In this document: positions 11,220 through 22,818 of the stretch, in pieces
Position numbering within the stretch: the stretch's first letter is position 1
How the letters are laid out: each line of letters opens with the position of its first letter
Source of the DNA: Berberis thunbergii
Lineage: Eukaryota; Streptophyta; Magnoliopsida; Ranunculales; Berberidaceae
Length of the DNA stretch: 64,000 nucleotides
Assembly (NCBI GenBank): GCA_003290165.1
Contig: QNQO01005797.1
Coordinates: 372,001-436,000 of the forward strand
Direction: 5' to 3'
Made by a program: the position numbers and the translations under genes
The notes under the pieces: model-generated
The model's database searches: none
What the model was told of the DNA's origin: nothing
What the model saw: the letters and a program-made list of their open reading frames with translations, nothing else

Positions 11220-11379
11220 ATCTGAGTGGCACACTTATGTGATGAACATAAGGGATTGAAAACTGGAATGTGCTTGGTATGTTGTAGTTATCTAATGCAA
11301 ATCTAATGTGCTTGGTATGCTTTCTAAACTGGGAATATCTCTGTTTTTTGGACTGCAGGGAACTGCAAAACAGGATTGC

Positions 11380-11830
11380 AATTAGGGGACGAGCAGCAGC
11401 ACGGTGGGTGCGCACTGGACTGGGCAGTCTGTCGCAAAACAGAGTGTTCTCTGTTTGGATGGGTGCTGCGTTTACTGCGGTCCGAAGCTGCGATGACATG
11501 GACTGCTGCTGCGATGTTGTGTTCTGGCTGAGTGCTGAGCGCTGCGGCCTGACTTGCTGCGTGGTTGCGGTTTTTTAGATTCTGCGGCTGCATGGATGCG
11601 GTTATTGCGGCCTGACTTGCTGCGTGGCTGCTGAGTGCTGCGTGGGTGCTGAGTGCTGCGTGAGTGCTGAGTGCTGCGTGGCTGCGTGGGTGCTGAGTGT
11701 TGCGTGGGTGCTGAGTGCTGCGTGAGTGCTGAGTGCTGAGGGCTGCGTGGCTGCGTGAGTGCTGAGTGCTGCGACCTGACTTGCTACGTGGTTGCGGTTT
11801 TTGAGATTTTACGGCTGCGTGGATGCTGGT
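11380..11830 (+). repeat. CTGC-rich minisatellite flanked by a duplicated ~58-base block
   Basis: From about 11625 to 11770 short units such as GTGCTGAGTGCTGCGTG and GGCTGCGTGGGTGCTGAG repeat in tandem. On either side is a copy of the same ~58-base block, starting GCGGCCTGACTTGCTGCGTG (about 11546) and GCGACCTGACTTGCTACGTG (about 11770), both continuing into GGTTGCGGTTTTT and CGGCTGC. The GC content contrasts with the surroundings. Open frames through it look like consequences of repeat composition, not a gene. Confidence 0.75.
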
Positions 11831-12426
11831 TGCTTATTCAGCCTTGGGTACACTCTGTTTTTGCTCAAGTCCTTGTTTGTTCTTAGCTTTTTGTTATTTC
11901 TTTTCAGGACAGCTGATTCAAAGATTGTTTCATTTTTTGGCTTTTGGCTAAATGCGGGTATTATTAATAATGTCCAGTATCGAGGTTTATATGCATCACT
12001 CTTCTAGTTTGAATTATTATGAGCATGTTTATTATCTGGGTGCACCAAGATGGTGTTTGACCATTATCTGAAAAACTGGTTCTTTGTCTTATTTTTCTTG
12101 TCCTGATTTTGTTACTCGGATGGTTTTGGTACCAATATCAGCTAATTTCTTACGGATTCATAGTTGGTAGTTTTCTACAGGATGTTGTTATACAGTTCTT
12201 CTTTGCATGTTCATTAATAATGTTGTGCTACTTATACGGTTATACTCATCTTTCAAATTATCATTCATCAACACATTCTACTTGCCAAGGCCCTTGGTTG
12301 TTATATTGAGAATGAATTCTGTTGTGACGTCATCAGTATGATTAACACCATTCTTTCACATTTTCTGAAGGAAAACTTGAGAGAACTTCTGTACTGAAGG
12401 CTATATGTGCAGTTTTTTTTTTTTTT

Positions 12427-12468
12427 GCTGTCAAATGACTTTGAGTCATTGAGTCAAAATCTATCAAA
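12427..12468 (-). repeat. Inverted copy of the 3' subterminal flank of element A
   Basis: A T-run and then GCTGTCAAATGACTTTGAGT... at 12427-12468 is the reverse complement of 19239-19280 with one mismatch over 42 bases, including the adjacent homopolymer run. The same sequence, beginning GCTATCAAATGACTTT, follows the palindrome array in element B near 30077. Confidence 0.8.
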
Positions 12469-12938
12469 CACGGTTTTTTATTTGTTGTTTTATGATTTTG
12501 TGATTCTAGATCTCGCTAGCTATTTTTTTTTTAATCAAATATGCCCATTGATATTTCTTCTTAGGTATGTGGCTTCCTTAAGTGGCCTTACATAAACTTC
12601 TTACATTTTTTTTAAATGCCTTTATTACAATCCATTCTTATGTTTTGCAATGGACTGAATCTGTTCAAGGGTCATTAGAATTCTCGTGTGTTAATTCATT
12701 TGTGGTATTAGGGTATAAAGTCATTTTTTAGCGGAAATAATAGATTAACATGGAAATGAAAACCCAAGGATCCAAGAATATTGGAATTGCCAATAGCTAG
12801 CTATTTCATCAATGATATATTGCTTCCTTGTGCCATGCAACAAGAACATTGACATGTTAGTGTCAACCCTCTTTCAGCACTGACAATCTAAAAAATTATT
12901 TTGAGAAATGTTGAAACTTACCGGAAAACCTTTGCAAC

Positions 12939-12940
<2 letters not shown>

Positions 12941-12998
<58 letters not shown>
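12941..12998. repeat. (TA)n microsatellite
   Basis: An uninterrupted TA dinucleotide tract of about 29 units in the non-coding interior of CACTA element A. Length is likely polymorphic. Confidence 0.95.
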
Positions 12999-13001
<3 letters not shown>

Positions 13002-13951
13002 GTGGGTGTACACATAGGGTTAGGTACCTAATCAGTGTTACTGCCTTTCCACTTTTAATGTCTTTGAAATGGTTCTATTTTAGTAAACTTAACCATCAGT
13101 AGCTCTTCGGGTTAACACAAAACTTGTTAGCAGAGCTCCATTAATGGGCTTCTACAGGCTTTATTGTAATCAAAATGAAATTGTATATTTTGAAAAATAA
13201 ATAGTTTTGAGCTTATTGCATACTATACTTACTGTCTTGGTTGTTTATTGTATGATGGAATCTACCTTTTGGTTCATAACTACCTGATCATTTCTTTGGA
13301 AATTGCATTGCAATATGTGTTATTTTTAGTTATTTCAGGACGTGAGATTTTTGTATCATGAATAAGTTAAATACCTTTATCATATATTAGCTGCAAGTGT
13401 AGAAACTCCTTTATATTTGTGGGCACAAAATGTCCTTTATCGTAGAATTTGATAGTGTACATTTGGGCAAGTCCGGTCTTTTTGAGTTACTAACCTTTGA
13501 ATGAGACAATAAATCAGTTGGGTATTATGCCAATATTATGTTGTGGAATTTTTTGAATGATTTCATATGATTTTGCTATGTCTCCTAAAGTCTTGGTTCA
13601 TATTGTTTTAAGTGCTGGATATGTTGAACAATGTCATTGTTAGAAAGTTTCAATCGATATTATGGTTAACTTTAGTGCCGTTTTCTAAATGTTTGAGATT
13701 GGTTGTTCATTTCATGATTCCTATCTAGATTGAACCTAGAATTCTCTGCAAGTCTCCTTGATCGTACCATATTCACGTATTTCGTGTGTAGCTCTTGTTC
13801 ATTTCTCTTTTGCAGTCGAGTTTTGTTTCACTTTTTGTGAATTCTTTTTGAAGTTTTATGATTGTGAAACTTATAGACTGCTTCTACAGACTAAAGCAGT
13901 TATCAAGATACTGTATTTTTTACTTCATTCTGGTGGTGGTCAAATGACCAG

Positions 13952-14032
13952 GTTGTTGAGGTGTCCACCTCCAAAACTGGCAAGCACGGTCATGCCAAGT
14001 GTCACTTTGTAGGGATTGATATATTCACTGCA
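13952..14032 (+). pseudogene. Captured exon fragment of translation factor eIF5A
   Basis: After an AG acceptor at 13950-13951 the frame reads [20 protein letters not shown] then GIDIFTA, 27 codons. This is the hypusine-loop segment of eIF5A, the factor that helps ribosomes through difficult peptide bonds; the lysine normally converted to hypusine lies in the [10 protein letters not shown] motif and is kept. The match stops after GIDIFT, where the family continues with KKLEDI-type sequence, and a TAG follows shortly. The fragment is plus-strand, sense with respect to element A. It is too short to be functional alone but could be spliced into a transcript. Confidence 0.9.
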
Positions 14033-14283
14033 TTGTAGTTTAATTTGACGTTTGTTCCAAATTTTAAAAGCATCTAAAATAGGATTGTTTTTGTAGCCTC
14101 CCTAAATATTCATGTATGTCCTCTAGAGTGGTACGTCAAAAAAGGTGATGTTTTCTTCTTTGTCTAATACTCTATTTATTTATTTTATTCTCTATACCAA
14201 AACTAGTAGGCGCTTGGCTAAAGTTGTGTTTTAAGATCTCCATTAGCTATTTACTTAAAGCAAATATGTATTACTGATGTTAA

Positions 14284-14433
<150 letters not shown>

Positions 14434-14596
14434 TGAAATACTTTAAAGTTAACACTTCTAGTTCCTCTTATTTAGTTTTCCTCCTCTGTTATGTATGTTA
14501 AGAATGATCATTTGCTGAAGATTGATCATGTTATCATGCATCTTTTACATTTAATTCTATTTCCTGTGCTTATTGGTTACCAACCTATGATTCCAG

Positions 14597-14670
14597 GGCC
14601 TTTACTTGTCAAGTTCGACCTGGATCACTTTTCTACGAAGTGGGTGATGCAGAACTTTTTGCATCTTGGG
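14597..14670 (+). pseudogene. Exon-like open segment of unknown origin
   Basis: Bounded by a CCAG acceptor and a GTAAGG donor, the segment reads FTCQVRPGSLFYEVGDAELF then ASW in one frame. The splice-site bounds and non-repetitive composition suggest another captured host exon, but I do not recognise the parent gene. It sits between the MDAR and SNF2 fragments with the same orientation. Confidence 0.4.
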
Positions 14671-14780
14671 TAAGGATCGGGCTCCTAGGTAGAGTGAGTT
14701 TTGGTTTTGGTTTTTTTTTTTTTTTTAATCTCCTATTATGCTGTCAATATATGTTATATTCTGCATACTTGTGGATGCAG

Positions 14781-15006
14781 CATTGGTGCAGTTCTGTATG
14801 ACGGACGCCAAGATGAAAGAAAAACAACGAGGGAGGAGTATGCGGGGGAGGGAAAATTCAATGTGATGATCACCCACTATGATCTGATAATGAGGGACAA
14901 AGACAAAGCATTTCTTAAGAAAATTAGCTGCCACTACATGATTATTGATGAAGGACATAGATTAAAGGATCACGAGTGCGCTCTTGCAATTAAAGACTCT
15001 CACAGG
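14781..15006 (+). pseudogene. Captured exon of an SNF2-type chromatin-remodelling ATPase (CHR12/CHR23-like)
   Basis: Between a GCAG acceptor and a GTATGT donor the frame reads [39 protein letters not shown], then the Walker B segment [18 protein letters not shown] with the DEGH box. This is ATPase lobe 1 of the SWI2/SNF2 family; the [11 protein letters not shown] wording is closest to the plant CHR12/CHR23 group (BRM/SYD relatives). There is a small duplication (DKDK) and divergence at the end (AIKDSHR). The Walker A part and lobe 2 are absent, so it cannot be an active ATPase. Confidence 0.88.
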
Positions 15007-16166
15007 GTATGTTGCATGCACAATCTCAAATGTCCACTAGTTAAATTTAGTCATGGAGGCTATTTCAGCATATTTCTCTTACAACCCTCAATTTATAAAG
15101 CATGTCATGAATTATCTTTTTAGATTTGCATTTTTACTGATTAGAAAAATCTATTATGGAACTCAAAACACAAACAGATGCATCACACTGTGCCTGACAT
15201 GTGTGCTCTGTGTGACAAAAGTGTATTCGCTGAAACCTGCTATTTCAGGAAATAAACAGCATAAGGGCATTTTGCTCCACCCATTGCTTGGAAAAAAAAT
15301 GTTTTGGTGCCATATTGTTTGGAAAAAATTGTTTTGGTGCCATCAATTCATCAGCACCCATTGTCTTTCAAATTCCCTCCTTCTTGTCCTGGTTTCTTTT
15401 TGTTGAAGTGTGACAAAGGAAGTTTGATACCTTTGAGTTATGGCTGCTAGTAAAGTATTGCAATTTTGAGATATAGTGTGATTCTTGATGATGGGTGCTT
15501 TAGGTGGTATTTCTATGTTTTTAGCAAATCTGTCTTAAAGAGTTTTAGGACTTGAGTAACAATGTTAATTATGCTTGAAATTCTTCAGTTGGCGTATAGG
15601 TACTCTGAAAATGGTCTGTAAATACTACTTGTAGTTACATAGTTGATATTCTAACTGCACAGAAAATGGAAAGTTTTAAACATTCGAGCAGTGGACTTCT
15701 GATATGAGTTTGGAATGAACCTGGATTGTCTGACCAAAATGACATGAAACCATGCAAAGACATATCAAGATTGGTGGAAGGAAGCATCATGGTAAATTCT
15801 AGCTTCTTCCACATTAAAAATCTTATGACAATGATCAAATTGGTGCATGTTTGTGATGTATAACGATATTATGGAATGCCACATGTAAACACACTTATGT
15901 AGTTCTTTCACCTCTTTAAACATAATTGCTGCGACAAAGGCTGTTGGAATGTTGGCTAACAAGTGTTATTTTTAGATATTATGTGTGCTTTTATGCTGCA
16001 CAAGTGCTGTTTTTGGATTAACTTCAGCTAGCCTGGAGTTGCATATATAGATGGGAAAAACATAATCCAAGCTTGGTTTTATCAGCAGTCCTAAATTAGC
16101 CTATTGATTAATACAGAATTAGACTATTAGTCATCAGATTAACTTGATTTTTCTTTGTTTTCTCAG
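15007..16166 (+). other. Intron-like spacer between captured fragments
   Basis: About 1.1 kb of AT-rich sequence with no exon I can recognise. It separates the SNF2-like exon from the carboxypeptidase-like exon inside CACTA element A. A short local duplication around TTTTGGTGCCAT is visible near 15302-15342. Confidence 0.4.
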
Positions 16167-16255
16167 TCGCTGGAATATGGCGACTTTTAGCTCTTCGCCT
16201 GGCTGATGACCTGACTCTCTTTTTCAACTATCTTTCTTATGCAACTCAACTCCAG
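16167..16255 (+). pseudogene. Captured exon of an AMP1-like glutamate carboxypeptidase
   Basis: After a TCTCAG acceptor the frame reads AGIWRLLALRLADDLTLFFN then YLSYATQLQ, ending at a GTGTGG donor. The pattern (IWGLLALRLAD...PFNY.SYA.ELQ) is that of the C-terminal region of plant M28 glutamate carboxypeptidases such as AMP1/LAMP1. Only one exon is present, so the identification rests on about 29 residues. It is sense to the element and lies before the ACBP fragment. Confidence 0.65.
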
Positions 16256-16488
16256 GTGTGGACAAGTACGAAGAATGTAGCTTTCATACTAATTACATTT
16301 TGATGTTAAGAGCCTTGTGCTGAGATATATGCTTCTTAGAATCGAAAATTTGAACAATAACATCGTAGCAATTATGGTGCAGTTCTTTGATTGACAAGGC
16401 TTGTACTGGAAATAACTTTAGATCATTTTGTTCATTTAAGCCCCTACCACTTCTGTTTGCTTAAAACTACAAGTGTTTATATTTTCAG

Positions 16489-17550
16489 GTCATGCAGATA
16501 CCTTGGTCTTTGATGTTATAAACGTCGAGTGGTCTGTGGCCGTGGCAACACCTCCATCTGTTACCACCTACAAAGTAAGGTTTTGTTTTACTACTGGTTT
16601 CTTTTCTTCGTAATGACAATAATTTCAATCTGCGAAAACTATTCTATTTAGTCCCTATTGGGTATGGGTAATTGCCAGACAATTTTTTCTTAGATTAAGG
16701 GAGTGAATGTTGCATCTCTATGTCATTGTAACTTCATTGTGTTATCATAATTGTTTCCCTTTAAAAGTGTGGCATGGTAGCTTAATAGTAGTGTTGTGTT
16801 ACAGGGATTTAGCTTAGTTCCTGTGCAGCAAAATGAAAAGGTCTTCCTAGTTGCATTTGGGGGATACAAAAAGGAATCTTCAAATCAGGTTGAGAAGGAA
16901 AACAAGTTTTTAATTTTTGTCATACTTTGTAATATTGTATTTCCTGATCCCAGTTTTATCATGTCATACTTGGTAATATTGCCCAGTTTTATCATGTCAT
17001 ACTTTGTAATATTGCTGCCACTAAGACAAGTTTTTAATCTTTTCAGGCAGTGGAACAGAGAACTAAACCTGAAGACAGAGACCGAATTGGTATTGTTGGG
17101 AGTAAACCCACAACAGAAGTGATATCTACTCTATCGTTCTCTGACTTTTCAAAACCCCATACCAAGCAAGTTATTGGAAATTTCAGCAGTAATGACGATA
17201 TTGTATTTCCTGATCCCGATGGAAAATCAGTGGGACTGCATCAGTTTTACGAGGCCAAGTTGGCTTCACTGATACCAAAGAACAGTACTCTAGAAGAACG
17301 ACTGGCATCTGCATTGGCTGGCAAGGAAGGTGCAGAGAAGAATTTGTCATCTGTTGCTAAAATTAGACATGACATGGAGAAAAAGTTGGGTGACACAGTA
17401 AGGGAAATGGAACTGCTAAAAGTGAAACTTTCTAGTGTAGAGCTTGCACAAAAAGAAGCCAATCATCTATCTAATATCGTGCATTCTGATAATGTACGAC
17501 TTGAGCATGACGTGGCTTTCCACAAGGCAGTTTTGGATGATACTCAAAAG
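16489..17550 (+). pseudogene. Captured 3' part of an ACBP4/5-type acyl-CoA-binding kelch protein gene
   Basis: Three exons with AG/GT bounds. Exon 16489-16574 reads VFDVINVEWSVAVATPPSVT. Exon 16805-16888 reads GFSLVPVQQNEKVFLVAFGG and KKESSNQ. Exon 17047-17550 includes KSVGLHQFYEAKLASLIPKN, a coiled coil, and IVHSDNVRLEHDVAFHKAVL then DDTQK before the donor. These match the last kelch repeats and C-terminal coiled coil of the large cytosolic acyl-CoA-binding proteins ACBP4/ACBP5. The N-terminal acyl-CoA-binding domain and the last exon (expected to start with an ELHSTR-like sequence) are missing. It is the longest captured gene piece in element A. Confidence 0.9.
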
Positions 17551-17989
17551 GTGCAGTGGATGTTTAACTTTTTCATATTTGTACTACTGCATGCTTTTTC
17601 GGTTTGATGCATTTATCCTATGAGCTCTCAATAAGTCAATAGTTCTGCTTTAGCATACTAAATTAATTGAAGAAGAAAATTATCTTTTCTAAAAACATTA
17701 AAAATTTTGTACCAACAAACCTGACAACTTGTAGATCACTGAGGATAAGTTTGGCAATGTCAGATGAAATTTTCCAGTAGTTTCCCATTAAAGTTCAATC
17801 TTTGGCAGTTAAGTTCATAGAAATGCATATTCTTTTACTAATTTGGGTTGAATCTGCTTGAACTAATTTGAAATTTGTGTAACACTAGTGATTAATTTGC
17901 TTGTGGTTGAGCTCATGCAGGTACTATGAATAGAAGGCATCAAAGTTGAGTAGTATAACATTTACAGCTTGGTGAAGGTAGAAGCAATC

Positions 17990-18312
17990 AGAGTGTCCCC
18001 TGTTTTTCGGAGCAGGGAGAGGCCGCAGACTGGAAGGAATGGGCATTGGTTGCTGCAGACTGTGCTGCGGCCTGGACTGGTGGTAAGGCCATGGCGAGAT
18101 GGTGGATACGCGTTAGGCTGATGGACGTTGTTGCGTCACAGAGCGTCCTGTTGCTGTGTTGTGTTATGAGCTGCTGCGATGCAGTGGCCTTCATGCGAAC
18201 ACGCTGTTGCGACACTCTGCTACGTTTCAGCGTGCTGCGCTAAATCTGGGTATTGAATTTTTGCATTTTGTTTATTCAGGATAGAATGCTTTGTCTTTGC
18301 CACTGTTCTAAA
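17990..18312 (+). repeat. CTGC-rich module shared with CACTA element B
   Basis: The block starting AGAGTGTCCCCTGTTTTTCG and ending near TTTATTCAGGATAGAATGCT is repeated in inverse orientation at about 32638-32952, at roughly 95 percent identity by eye, apart from a ~15-base length difference near 18050. Given the opposite orientations of elements A and B, both copies read in the same direction within their elements. Part of the motif (AAACAGAGTGT...CTGTTT) also occurs near 11434. It behaves as a family-specific internal sequence, not a host gene. Confidence 0.85.
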
Positions 18313-18825
18313 TGATAGCTTGAATCAACCGCAGCATCAACCGCATCAACTGTTTATTCAGCAGCATCAATCGCAGTTCGTCCCTGGCCTTGCCCATAGA
18401 ATCAGACCAAGAGGGAAAACCTGAATCAACATAGGTTAGTCAGTATTGCGTCTCTCATATCATATCATATTAAGATGTTTCTATGTATCTTTTCCCAAAA
18501 ACACTTTCAAATACTCAATCTGCTAGCAAGTGTAGATTTCAGAAGTAACATCAGGATAACATTCATAATTTGTTTGGAAGGACTACTAAATATGACTCCC
18601 ATTCCGTTACAGGTGAGCATGTGTTTAGGCTTGTTTGTAAGGTAATTAGGCGTTTTATTGAGCAGTATCAAGTAAACTTTGAATTTCAAATGATGGGGAA
18701 AAACAAATAAAAACTAAATATGTTGGTTTGGTTTATTGTCAAGAGTCAGAGATGGTTATAAATTTATGAAGGTTGAACAATGAGTGAGTTGCTGATACAA
18801 ATCAATATCGACAGTTCTTTTGCAG

Positions 18826-19167
18826 CTTCTATCTTGGGGTACACTGGCTTTCGTCCCAGTTGCAAGTCGAACTCTTCTAGCGCTAATGACATGTATGCTA
18901 ATTAGCAACCTTGGTGCTTCCATCACAAAAGTTGCAAAAGATGCTCTTATTGCTGAGTATGGCCAAAAATGGAAAATGACCAGTCTCCAATCTTATGCAT
19001 TCATGGGTCTTGCTGCTGGTAGCATTTTGGGCAACTTCTTTGGCGGTTATTTCTTACTCAAGACACAACCCAAGACCATGTTTCTTCTGTTCGCTCTTCT
19101 ACTATCATTTCAGATGACTATTTCCTTGACTATCATTGTATTTGAGATATTATTTGATAGATTTTGA
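18826..19167 (+). pseudogene. Captured exon of a chloroplast folate-biopterin transporter family gene, fused to element sequence
   Basis: After a TTTGCAG acceptor the frame reads GTLAFVPVASRTLLALMTCM, ISNLGASITKVAKDALIAEY, LQSYAFMGLAAGSILGNFFG and GYFLLKTQPKTMFLLFALLL. These are transmembrane helices of the folate-biopterin transporter (FBT/BT1, MFS-like) family, closest to the plant chloroplast FBT8/9-type members. The last residues before the TGA (EILFDRF) are encoded by TTTGATAGATTTTGACTC, a sequence duplicated in the element's own 3' flank at 19239. The frame therefore runs out of host sequence into transposon sequence. Confidence 0.85.
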
Positions 19168-19321
19168 CTCAATGTAATACATTTTCTTATTAATTACATT
19201 ACTTTGCCTCCATTAATTACATTACTTTGCCTCCATTATTTGATAGATTTTGACTCAATGACTCAAAGTCATTTGATAGCAAAAAAAAAAAAAAAAAAAT
19301 ATTATTAAAAAAAAAACTATT
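19168..19321 (+). repeat. Short tandem duplications and A-run inside the 3' end of element A
   Basis: A 24-base unit containing ATTAATTACATTACTTTGCC occurs twice in tandem (about 19190-19235), and TTTGATAGATTTTGACTCAATG occurs at 19152 and 19239. A run of about 20 A residues follows at 19281. The GCAAAGTAATGTAATTAATAAG wording recurs inverted in element B near 30155, supporting common descent of the two 3' ends. Confidence 0.75.
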
Positions 19322-19703
19322 GCAACGGCTAAAAACCGTGGCTACCTTGCCACGGCTTAAAACCGTGGCCAGGGTTAGCCACGGCTTAAAATCGTAGCTA
19401 ATTAATTAGACACGGTTTAAAACCGTTGCTAGTATCCATACGTTATCACGGCTTAAAACCGTGGCTATTTTTGCCACGGCTAAAAAACCGTTGCTATTCT
19501 TCTTGCAACGGTTCAAAACCGTGGCTAAATACTGAAAATCACCACCCCTATTCAAGCATAAAACCATTGCTACAATGTTTAGCAACGGTTTATAGCCGTT
19601 ACAAAGAATTTCGCAACGCCTCTGTAGCCCACGACTCTTAGCCGTGGCAATGTGTTACGCCCACGGTATAGAACCGTTACTAATGGGGGTTTTTGGTGTA
19701 GTG
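19322..19703 (+). repeat. 3' subterminal palindrome array and TIR of CACTA element A
   Basis: About a dozen copies of a 19-base palindromic unit of the type CCACGGTTTTAAGCCGTGG, with variants such as CAACGGCTAAAAACCGTGG, lie head to tail with short spacers. They end in the terminal motif TTTTTGGTGTAGTG at 19703. Arrays of this kind in En/Spm elements are binding sites for the TNPA-class protein; that role is known for En/Spm and inferred here. Confidence 0.9.
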
Positions 19704-19704
19704 G

Positions 19705-20880
19705 TTTCATCCTACTATTTGTTTTGTCAAGGACCAGGTCACCACTCAAGTCCTCCTGGAAGGGCAGCTTAGCAAGGGGCTTTATGTGTTTTCTTCTCTA
19801 TCTCCTGCTACCAGTAATAGGAATGTTGCTCCCAGCTCACTTGTTTCTTCTGCTTGCTCTACCTCAGTGCATACTGCTACAACCAAACCTCCTTCAGTTT
19901 TGCAACTTTGGCATGCTCATCTAGGACACCCTTATTTACCTGTTGTAACCAAGATTCTTAACAAATGTCGTATATCAGTGTCAACTAAAAACAATGTTGA
20001 TTTGTGTGCTTCTTGTTGTTTAGGTAAAATTCACAAATTTCCTTTTCCTAGTTCTTCTTCTTTGTACCATAAGCCTTTGGAGTTAATACATACAGATCTT
20101 TGGGGCCCTTCTTCTTGTGTTTCATCTTCCGATTATAGATACTATATACATTTTATTGATGCCTACAGCAAGTTCACTTGGGTTTACCTATTAAAGAACA
20201 AGTCTGATGCGTTTAATACTTTCACTAGGTTTAAAACTCAGGTTGAGTTAGAGTTTGGGCTTCCCATCAAGTGCATTCAATCTGATTGGGGTGGGGAGTA
20301 TAGGTCCTTTTCTCAGTTTCTAGCTACGCATGGTATACAACACAGATTGGTTTGTCCTACTACGCATCAGCAGAATGGGGTAGCTGAGAGAAAGCACAGA
20401 CACATTGTTGAGTCTGCACTGACTCTGCTTGCTCATGCCTTTCTTCCCTTGAGGTTCTCGGATGAGGCAGTCAGAACTTCTGTCTACTTACTTAATCGAG
20501 TACCCTCTTCTAATTTAAATGGTTCTTCACCTTTTGAGATGTTCTATCACAAGCTTCCTGATTATCACTGTCTCAAAACTTTTGGTTGTTCTTGTTTTCC
20601 AAATACTAGGCCATATAACTCCAACAAGTTACAATTCCGGTCTGTTGAGTGTACGTTTCTTGGCTATAGTTTGCAACATAAAGGATATAAATGTTTAGCT
20701 TCAACTGGTCGGCTTTACATCTCACGAGATGTTCTTTTCAATGAGAACTCTTTTCCTTATTCCAGATTAGGTTCCAATCCCTCACTGACTTCAAATTTCA
20801 GCACCAACAATTGCTATAACATTACTCCCAGCATCATTGCTCATCCTTGTTCACTCTTTCCTTCTGTCTGTCCCATTTGA
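19705..20880 (+). pseudogene. Copia GAG-pre-integrase and integrase
   Basis: Before the first Met the open frame already reads FHPTICFVKDQVTTQVLLEG and QLSKGLYVF, the segment that normally precedes the GAG-pre-integrase. Then come LQLWHAHLGHP and CASCCLGKIHKFPFP (HHCC zinc finger), PLELIHTDLWGPSS and YIHFIDAYSKFTWVYLLKNK (catalytic Asp residues), and the Glu-bearing THQQNGVAERKHRHIVESAL. The 5' end is cut by CACTA element A. The frame closes with TGA at about 20880, ahead of RT. Confidence 0.9.
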
Positions 20881-22818
20881 CAATTCCAGTAAGCATTCTG
20901 ATGCATGTCCTCCTACTGGTGATACTACTTCTCCTGCTCTTTCTACTGATAATGTGTGTCATACTGTTCCTATCATTGCTACTACTACTGACATTGCTCA
21001 TCAGACTGCTGCTCAGACTCAGCATGCTATTCAGACTCATGTTGTTCCCAATGAGGTTTTGAATGAGGCTATACATGATACTATAACTATCAATGATGGT
21101 GCTATAAATACTACTGTTGTTCCTACTAAAGTTGCTCATCAGACTGGTGCACAGACTGCTGATCAGACTCCACATGATACTCAGCCTCTTTCTACGTCTG
21201 GTCACCCTATGGTTACTCGTTCCAAAGTTGGTGTGTACAAGCCTAAAGTGTACTTGACTCACACTGAACCAGCTTGTTTGAAGGAGGCCTTAGACACTCC
21301 TCACTGGTTTTCTGCTATGCAAGATGAATACTTGGCCCTGCTACGGAACAATACATGGTCCTTGGTGGATCTTCCACAGGATAGAACCATAGTAGGGTGC
21401 AAATGGCTCTTTAAGACCAAGGAGAATGCTGATGGTTCTGTGCACAAATATAAAGCCAGGCTGGTAGCTCGAGGGTTTCAAACAAATAGCTGGGTTTGAT
21501 TATGCAGAGACCTTCAGTCCAGTTGTAAAACCTACCACTATCAGGCTAATACTTTCATTGGCAGTTTCATATGGCTGGTCAGTGTCTCAATTAGATGTAA
21601 ACAATGCTTTCCTGAATGGGGATCTTCAAGAAGAGGTATACTTAATGCAAGCTCCTGGTTTCATTGATCCTTATCGTCCCAATGCAGTGTGCAAACTCAA
21701 TAAGGCATTGTATGGTTTGAAGCAAGCTCCTCGCGCCTGGTTTGACAAACTAAAACATACCCTACGCATGCTTGGTTTTGCCCCTACCAAATCTGATTCT
21801 TCTCTCTTCATTAGACATTCTCCTTCTCCCATATTTCTTTTGGTCTATGTGGATGATATTCTTGTCACTGGAGCCAATACACATGATATATCCCAGTTGA
21901 TTCATCAACTCAATGACCAGTTCTCTTTGAAGGATTTGGGACCTGCTCAATACTTCCTGGGTATTCAGGTTCAGAAGACTGAAAATGGTTTGTTCTTGTC
22001 TCAGTCTAAGTACATCAGTGATCTATTATGCCGTGCCAAAATGCAGTTTGCCAACGGTTTACCTACTCCTATGTGTGGTGGGGAGAAGCTATATGATACT
22101 GGTAGTGATCCAGTTTCAAATGTTTAGCAGTATAGAAGTATAGTTGGCGCTTTACAATACGTTACAATCACAAGACCAGAAATTGCATACTCTGTCAATA
22201 GAGTATGCCAGTTCATGCAGAGACTTCTTGAGTCTCATTGGAAGGTGGTCAAATGTATCCTACGTTATCTCAAAGCCACTAGTGGGTTTGGCCTCCACAT
22301 ACTGCCTATCCAGTCATTTAAAATGACTGGCTACTGTGATGCTGATTGGGCATCTGATCCCACTGATAGGAGGTCCACGTCTGGTTATTGTGTCTTCTTG
22401 GGTGCTAATATTATCTCTTGGTCATCAAAGAAACAGAGTACTGTCTCTAGAAGTAGCACTGAAGCCGAGTATAGAAGCCTTGCAGCACTTACGGCTGAAC
22501 TCACTTGGGTTGCAATCTCTTCTTTCTGAGCTTAAAATCAGTTATCCCACTCCCATTATTTGGTGTGATAATAAAAGCACAGTCATGCTTAGTGCAAATC
22601 CAGTTTTGCATTCTAGGACCAAACACATTGAGATAGATGCTTATTTTGTGCGTGAGAAAGTTGCTCGAAAGATAATTCATGTACATCATATTTCAGCAAC
22701 AGATCAGATAGCAGATATACTTACTAAAGCTCTTGGTAGATCCAGGTTCTTATTGCTCAGAGACAAACTAAGCGTAGTTGATGCCTCCAAGCTTAGTTTG
22801 CGGGGGAATGTTAAGTGA
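20837..22818 (+). pseudogene. Copia reverse transcriptase and RNase H (frameshifted)
   Basis: Frames 20837-21499, 21558-22127, 22215-22529 and 22336-22818 carry the rest of pol. After a Thr/Ala/His-rich linker come LKEALDTPHWFSAMQDEYLA and TIVGCKWLFKTKENADGSVH, then LDVNNAFLNGDLQEEVYLMQ and the catalytic LLVYVDDILVTG (YVDD). RNase H follows with GYCDADWASDPTDRRSTSGY, SSKKQSTVSRSSTEAEYRSL, HIEIDAYFVREK and DILTKALGR. An extra base near 21480, a stop at about 22127 and a frameshift near 22500 inactivate it. Confidence 0.92.

Larger units (their letters stand above)
11831..13951 (+). other. Non-coding interior of CACTA element A
   Basis: AT-rich DNA with no exon I can name. It includes a (TA)n microsatellite and, at 12427-12468, an inverted copy of the sequence just inside the element's 3' array. 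Some T-rich tracts followed by AG resemble intron ends, but the downstream frames match nothing I recognise. Confidence 0.4.

Noticed and set aside
11306..11593. Cys/Ala-rich ORFs on both strands near 11.4 kb
   Set aside because: They follow from the CTGC-rich composition, which opens frames in several directions, and have no conserved domain.
19322..19703. Regular palindromic repeats suggesting a CRISPR array
   Set aside because: Spacers are short and irregular, repeats vary, the terminus is CACTA, and the DNA is plant nuclear. These are CACTA subterminal repeats.
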